Assembly (NCBI GenBank): GCA_947176785.1
Contig: CAMWSA010000140.1
Span: 1-8,759, forward strand
Origin: an uncultured Lachnospiraceae bacterium
Lineage (GTDB): Bacteria; Bacillota; Clostridia; Lachnospirales; Lachnospiraceae
DNA: 8,759 nucleotides
Reading direction: 5' to 3'
Shown: piece by piece, positions 7,242-8,759 of the stretch
Layout of the letters: every line of letters starts with the position of its first letter
Position numbering within the stretch: the stretch's first letter is position 1
Program-made: the position numbers and the translations under genes
The notes under the pieces: model-generated
What the model saw: the letters and a program-made list of their open reading frames with translations, nothing else
Databases searched by the model: none
Told to the model about the DNA's origin: nothing

Positions 7242-8477
7242 ATGAAATACTCGGCGCAGGAGGTTATGCAGTATATACAGGAGGAAGACGTGAAGTTCAT
7301 ACGTCTCGCTTTTTGTGATGTGTTTGGCAGACAGAAAAACATCTCCATCATGCCTCAGGAACTGCCCCGGGCCTTTGCGCATGGGATTGCCTTTGATGCC
7401 TCTTCCGTGGCCGGGTTCGGGGATGAGGCCCACTCGGACCTGCTGCTGCACCCGGAGCCGGAGACTTTGATGCTGCTGCCCTGGAGACCGGAGCATGGCA
7501 AGGTGGTGCGCATGTTCAGCAGCATTTCCTATCCCGACGGCCGCCCCTTTGAGTGCGACACCAGAAGCCTGCTGAAGAAGGCTGTGGAGGAGGCCGGGAA
7601 AGCCGGATTCCGCTTTGACTTCGGCGCGGAGCAGGAATTTTACCTGTTCAATAGGGATGAGAACGGCAAAGCCACCAAAGTCCCCTACGATGAGGCGGGG
7701 TATATGGACATTGCCCCGGATGACAGGGGCGAGAATATCCGGCGGGAGATCTGTCTCACCCTGGAACAGATGGGCATCCAGCCGGAAAGATCTCATCATG
7801 AGGAGGGACCCGGCCAGAATGAGATTGACTTCCGCTACTCGGATGCCCTGACTGCCGCCGACAACGCCATGACATTTCAGAATGTGGCCCGGATTGTGGC
7901 CCATCGAAACGGGCTTGCGGCGGATTTCAGCCCAAAACCCCTGCTCCACAGGCCCGGTAATGGCTTTCATATCAATATATCCGTGAATACCGGGGATGCG
8001 TCCGCCCCTCTGGATCATGTGATTGCGGGGGTTCTGGACAAAATACGGGATATGACTGTGTTTCTGAATCCCACGGAGAACTCCTATGAGCGTTTCGGCA
8101 GCAACAAGGCTCCCAAATATATCTCCTGGTCCGCCGAAAACCGCTCCCAGCTGATAAGGGTTCCCGCCATAGCGGGGGGAAAACGCCGTGCGGAGCTTCG
8201 TTCTCCCGACCCCGCCGCCAACCCCTATCTGGCCTTTGCCCTGCTCATCTATGCGGGCCTGTGCGGAATACAGGATAAAAAGGAACTGCCTCCGGCGGTG
8301 GATTACAATTTATACAAGGTGGATCCGTCCATTCTGGCACAATTGGAACAGTTGCCCGGGAATTTAAAAAGCGCCGGCCAGGCCGCCCTCGCCAGTTCTT
8401 TTGTCAGGGAATATGTGCCTGGGGCCATACTGGATATCTACTGTGGCAAGCAGGAAAATTCCGCAGTTCCTATATAG
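7242..8477 (+). CDS. glnA: Short type I glutamine synthetase with altered catalytic flap
   Basis: A 411-residue GlnA-family protein. Standard active-site elements are present: Asp52 in FDASS, Glu130/Glu132 in FGAEQEF, HHEEGPGQNEI (185-195), His243 in GNGFHINIS, NSYERF (280-285), NRSQLIRVP (300-308) and ELRSPDPAANPYLAF (318-332). Two differences stand out. The flap where enteric and Bacillus enzymes have Glu (GYEAP) reads SNKAP, with Lys289. The C-terminus ends some 25 residues early, after FVREYVPGAILDIY. The residue at the Bacillus Arg62 feedback position appears to be Asp61. It may be a working variant, a regulatory homologue, or act on another amine. The ATG at 7242 has GAGG (7232-7235) 6 bases upstream; an in-frame GTG at 7203 is less likely. 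It is divergent from the type III gene. Confidence 0.9.
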   Translation: MKYSAQEVMQYIQEEDVKFIRLAFCDVFGRQKNISIMPQELPRAFAHGIAFDASSVAGFGDEAHSDLLLHPEPETLMLLPWRPEHGKVVRMFSSISYPDGRPFECDTRSLLKKAVEEAGKAGFRFDFGAEQEFYLFNRDENGKATKVPYDEAGYMDIAPDDRGENIRREICLTLEQMGIQPERSHHEEGPGQNEIDFRYSDALTAADNAMTFQNVARIVAHRNGLAADFSPKPLLHRPGNGFHINISVNTGDASAPLDHVIAGVLDKIRDMTVFLNPTENSYERFGSNKAPKYISWSAENRSQLIRVPAIAGGKRRAELRSPDPAANPYLAFALLIYAGLCGIQDKKELPPAVDYNLYKVDPSILAQLEQLPGNLKSAGQAALASSFVREYVPGAILDIYCGKQENSAVPI

Positions 8478-8512
8478 CTTTTCTTCTGTGATCCATTTTA
8501 GAGGAGGTATAT

Positions 8513-8680
8513 ATGAGGAAATTGGCACTCATATTGAGCATTGTGTTTATCCTTCTGACTTTTGTCGGCGCAGGATATGTTCTTCTTAGCAGGGGGAACG
8601 CCAATGACGGCTATGCCGTTGTACCAATGGTGTCAGCGCTTGCATGCATTTGTTATTACCGTCAAAAGAAAGGATTTTGA
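8513..8680 (+). CDS. Small 55-residue membrane protein
   Basis: It has AGGAGG (8502-8507) five bases before the ATG, the strongest ribosome-binding site in the window. The protein begins MRKLALILSIVFILLTFVGA, a positively charged start then a hydrophobic segment (about 4-26). A short polar loop (SRGNANDGY) follows, then a second hydrophobic stretch (about 36-48) and a basic tail YYRQKKGF. It is probably a two-pass inner membrane protein. It starts 35 bases after the glutamine synthetase stop with no terminator between, so it may be co-transcribed. I do not recognise a named family and assign no function. Confidence 0.75.
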   Translation: MRKLALILSIVFILLTFVGAGYVLLSRGNANDGYAVVPMVSALACICYYRQKKGF

Positions 8681-8759
8681 TATAGCCGCAAAAGGCATAG
8701 TCTGTCGGAATCTCTTGGATGAAAATGGCGGCTTTTGATTTGTATGATCCGTAAAAAGC
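8681..8759. other. Non-coding tail at the window edge
   Basis: No gene start is convincing. AGCCGC (8684-8689) and GCGGCT (8728-8733) could pair over a 38-base loop just before TTTTGATTT, which would be a poor terminator for the small membrane gene. Confidence 0.3.

Noticed and set aside
7131..8018. 295-residue minus-strand ORF
   Set aside because: It is antisense to the type I synthetase, whose motifs are clear in the plus-strand frame.

Overview
The window looks like a chromosomal segment from a moderately GC-rich Clostridia-type Firmicute, probably Lachnospiraceae. This rests on three things seen in the sequence: a type III glutamine synthetase next to a short type I one, a Bacillus-type iron-sulfur PurF, and strong AGGAGG ribosome-binding sites. 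The genus cannot be fixed from sequence alone.

Layout. On the minus strand, read right to left: a type III glutamine synthetase (6416 to 4320), CTP synthase pyrG (4256 to 2649), amidophosphoribosyltransferase purF (about 2603 to 1179), a 449-base non-coding stretch with several inverted repeats, then an XRE-type regulator (729 to beyond position 1) fused to a PurM-like domain and cut by the window edge. On the plus strand: a short type I glutamine synthetase (7242 to 8477), then a 55-residue membrane protein (8513 to 8680). The divergent intergenic region (6417 to 7241) carries both glutamine synthetase promoters, two leader hairpins, tandem 20-base repeats and a likely relic of foreign DNA.

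How the genes fit together. The theme is glutamine nitrogen. The two synthetases (the second with a doubtful active site) relate to making glutamine. PyrG and PurF each take the glutamine amide, to make CTP and to start purine synthesis. The regulator beside purF carries what looks like a degenerate copy of the purine enzyme PurM, so it may sense a purine-pathway nucleotide; that is inference.

Most interesting signals: (1) the HTH-PurM fusion with lost catalytic motifs, and a perfect 21-base palindrome upstream of it; (2) the two divergent glutamine synthetase promoters share TTGACAAAT-N8-AGGGTG in the same register, and each is followed within about 20 bases by a long leader hairpin, one of which is a textbook terminator; (3) the type I synthetase has Lys where the catalytic flap Glu is expected; (4) a 102-base near-palindrome lies downstream of purF.
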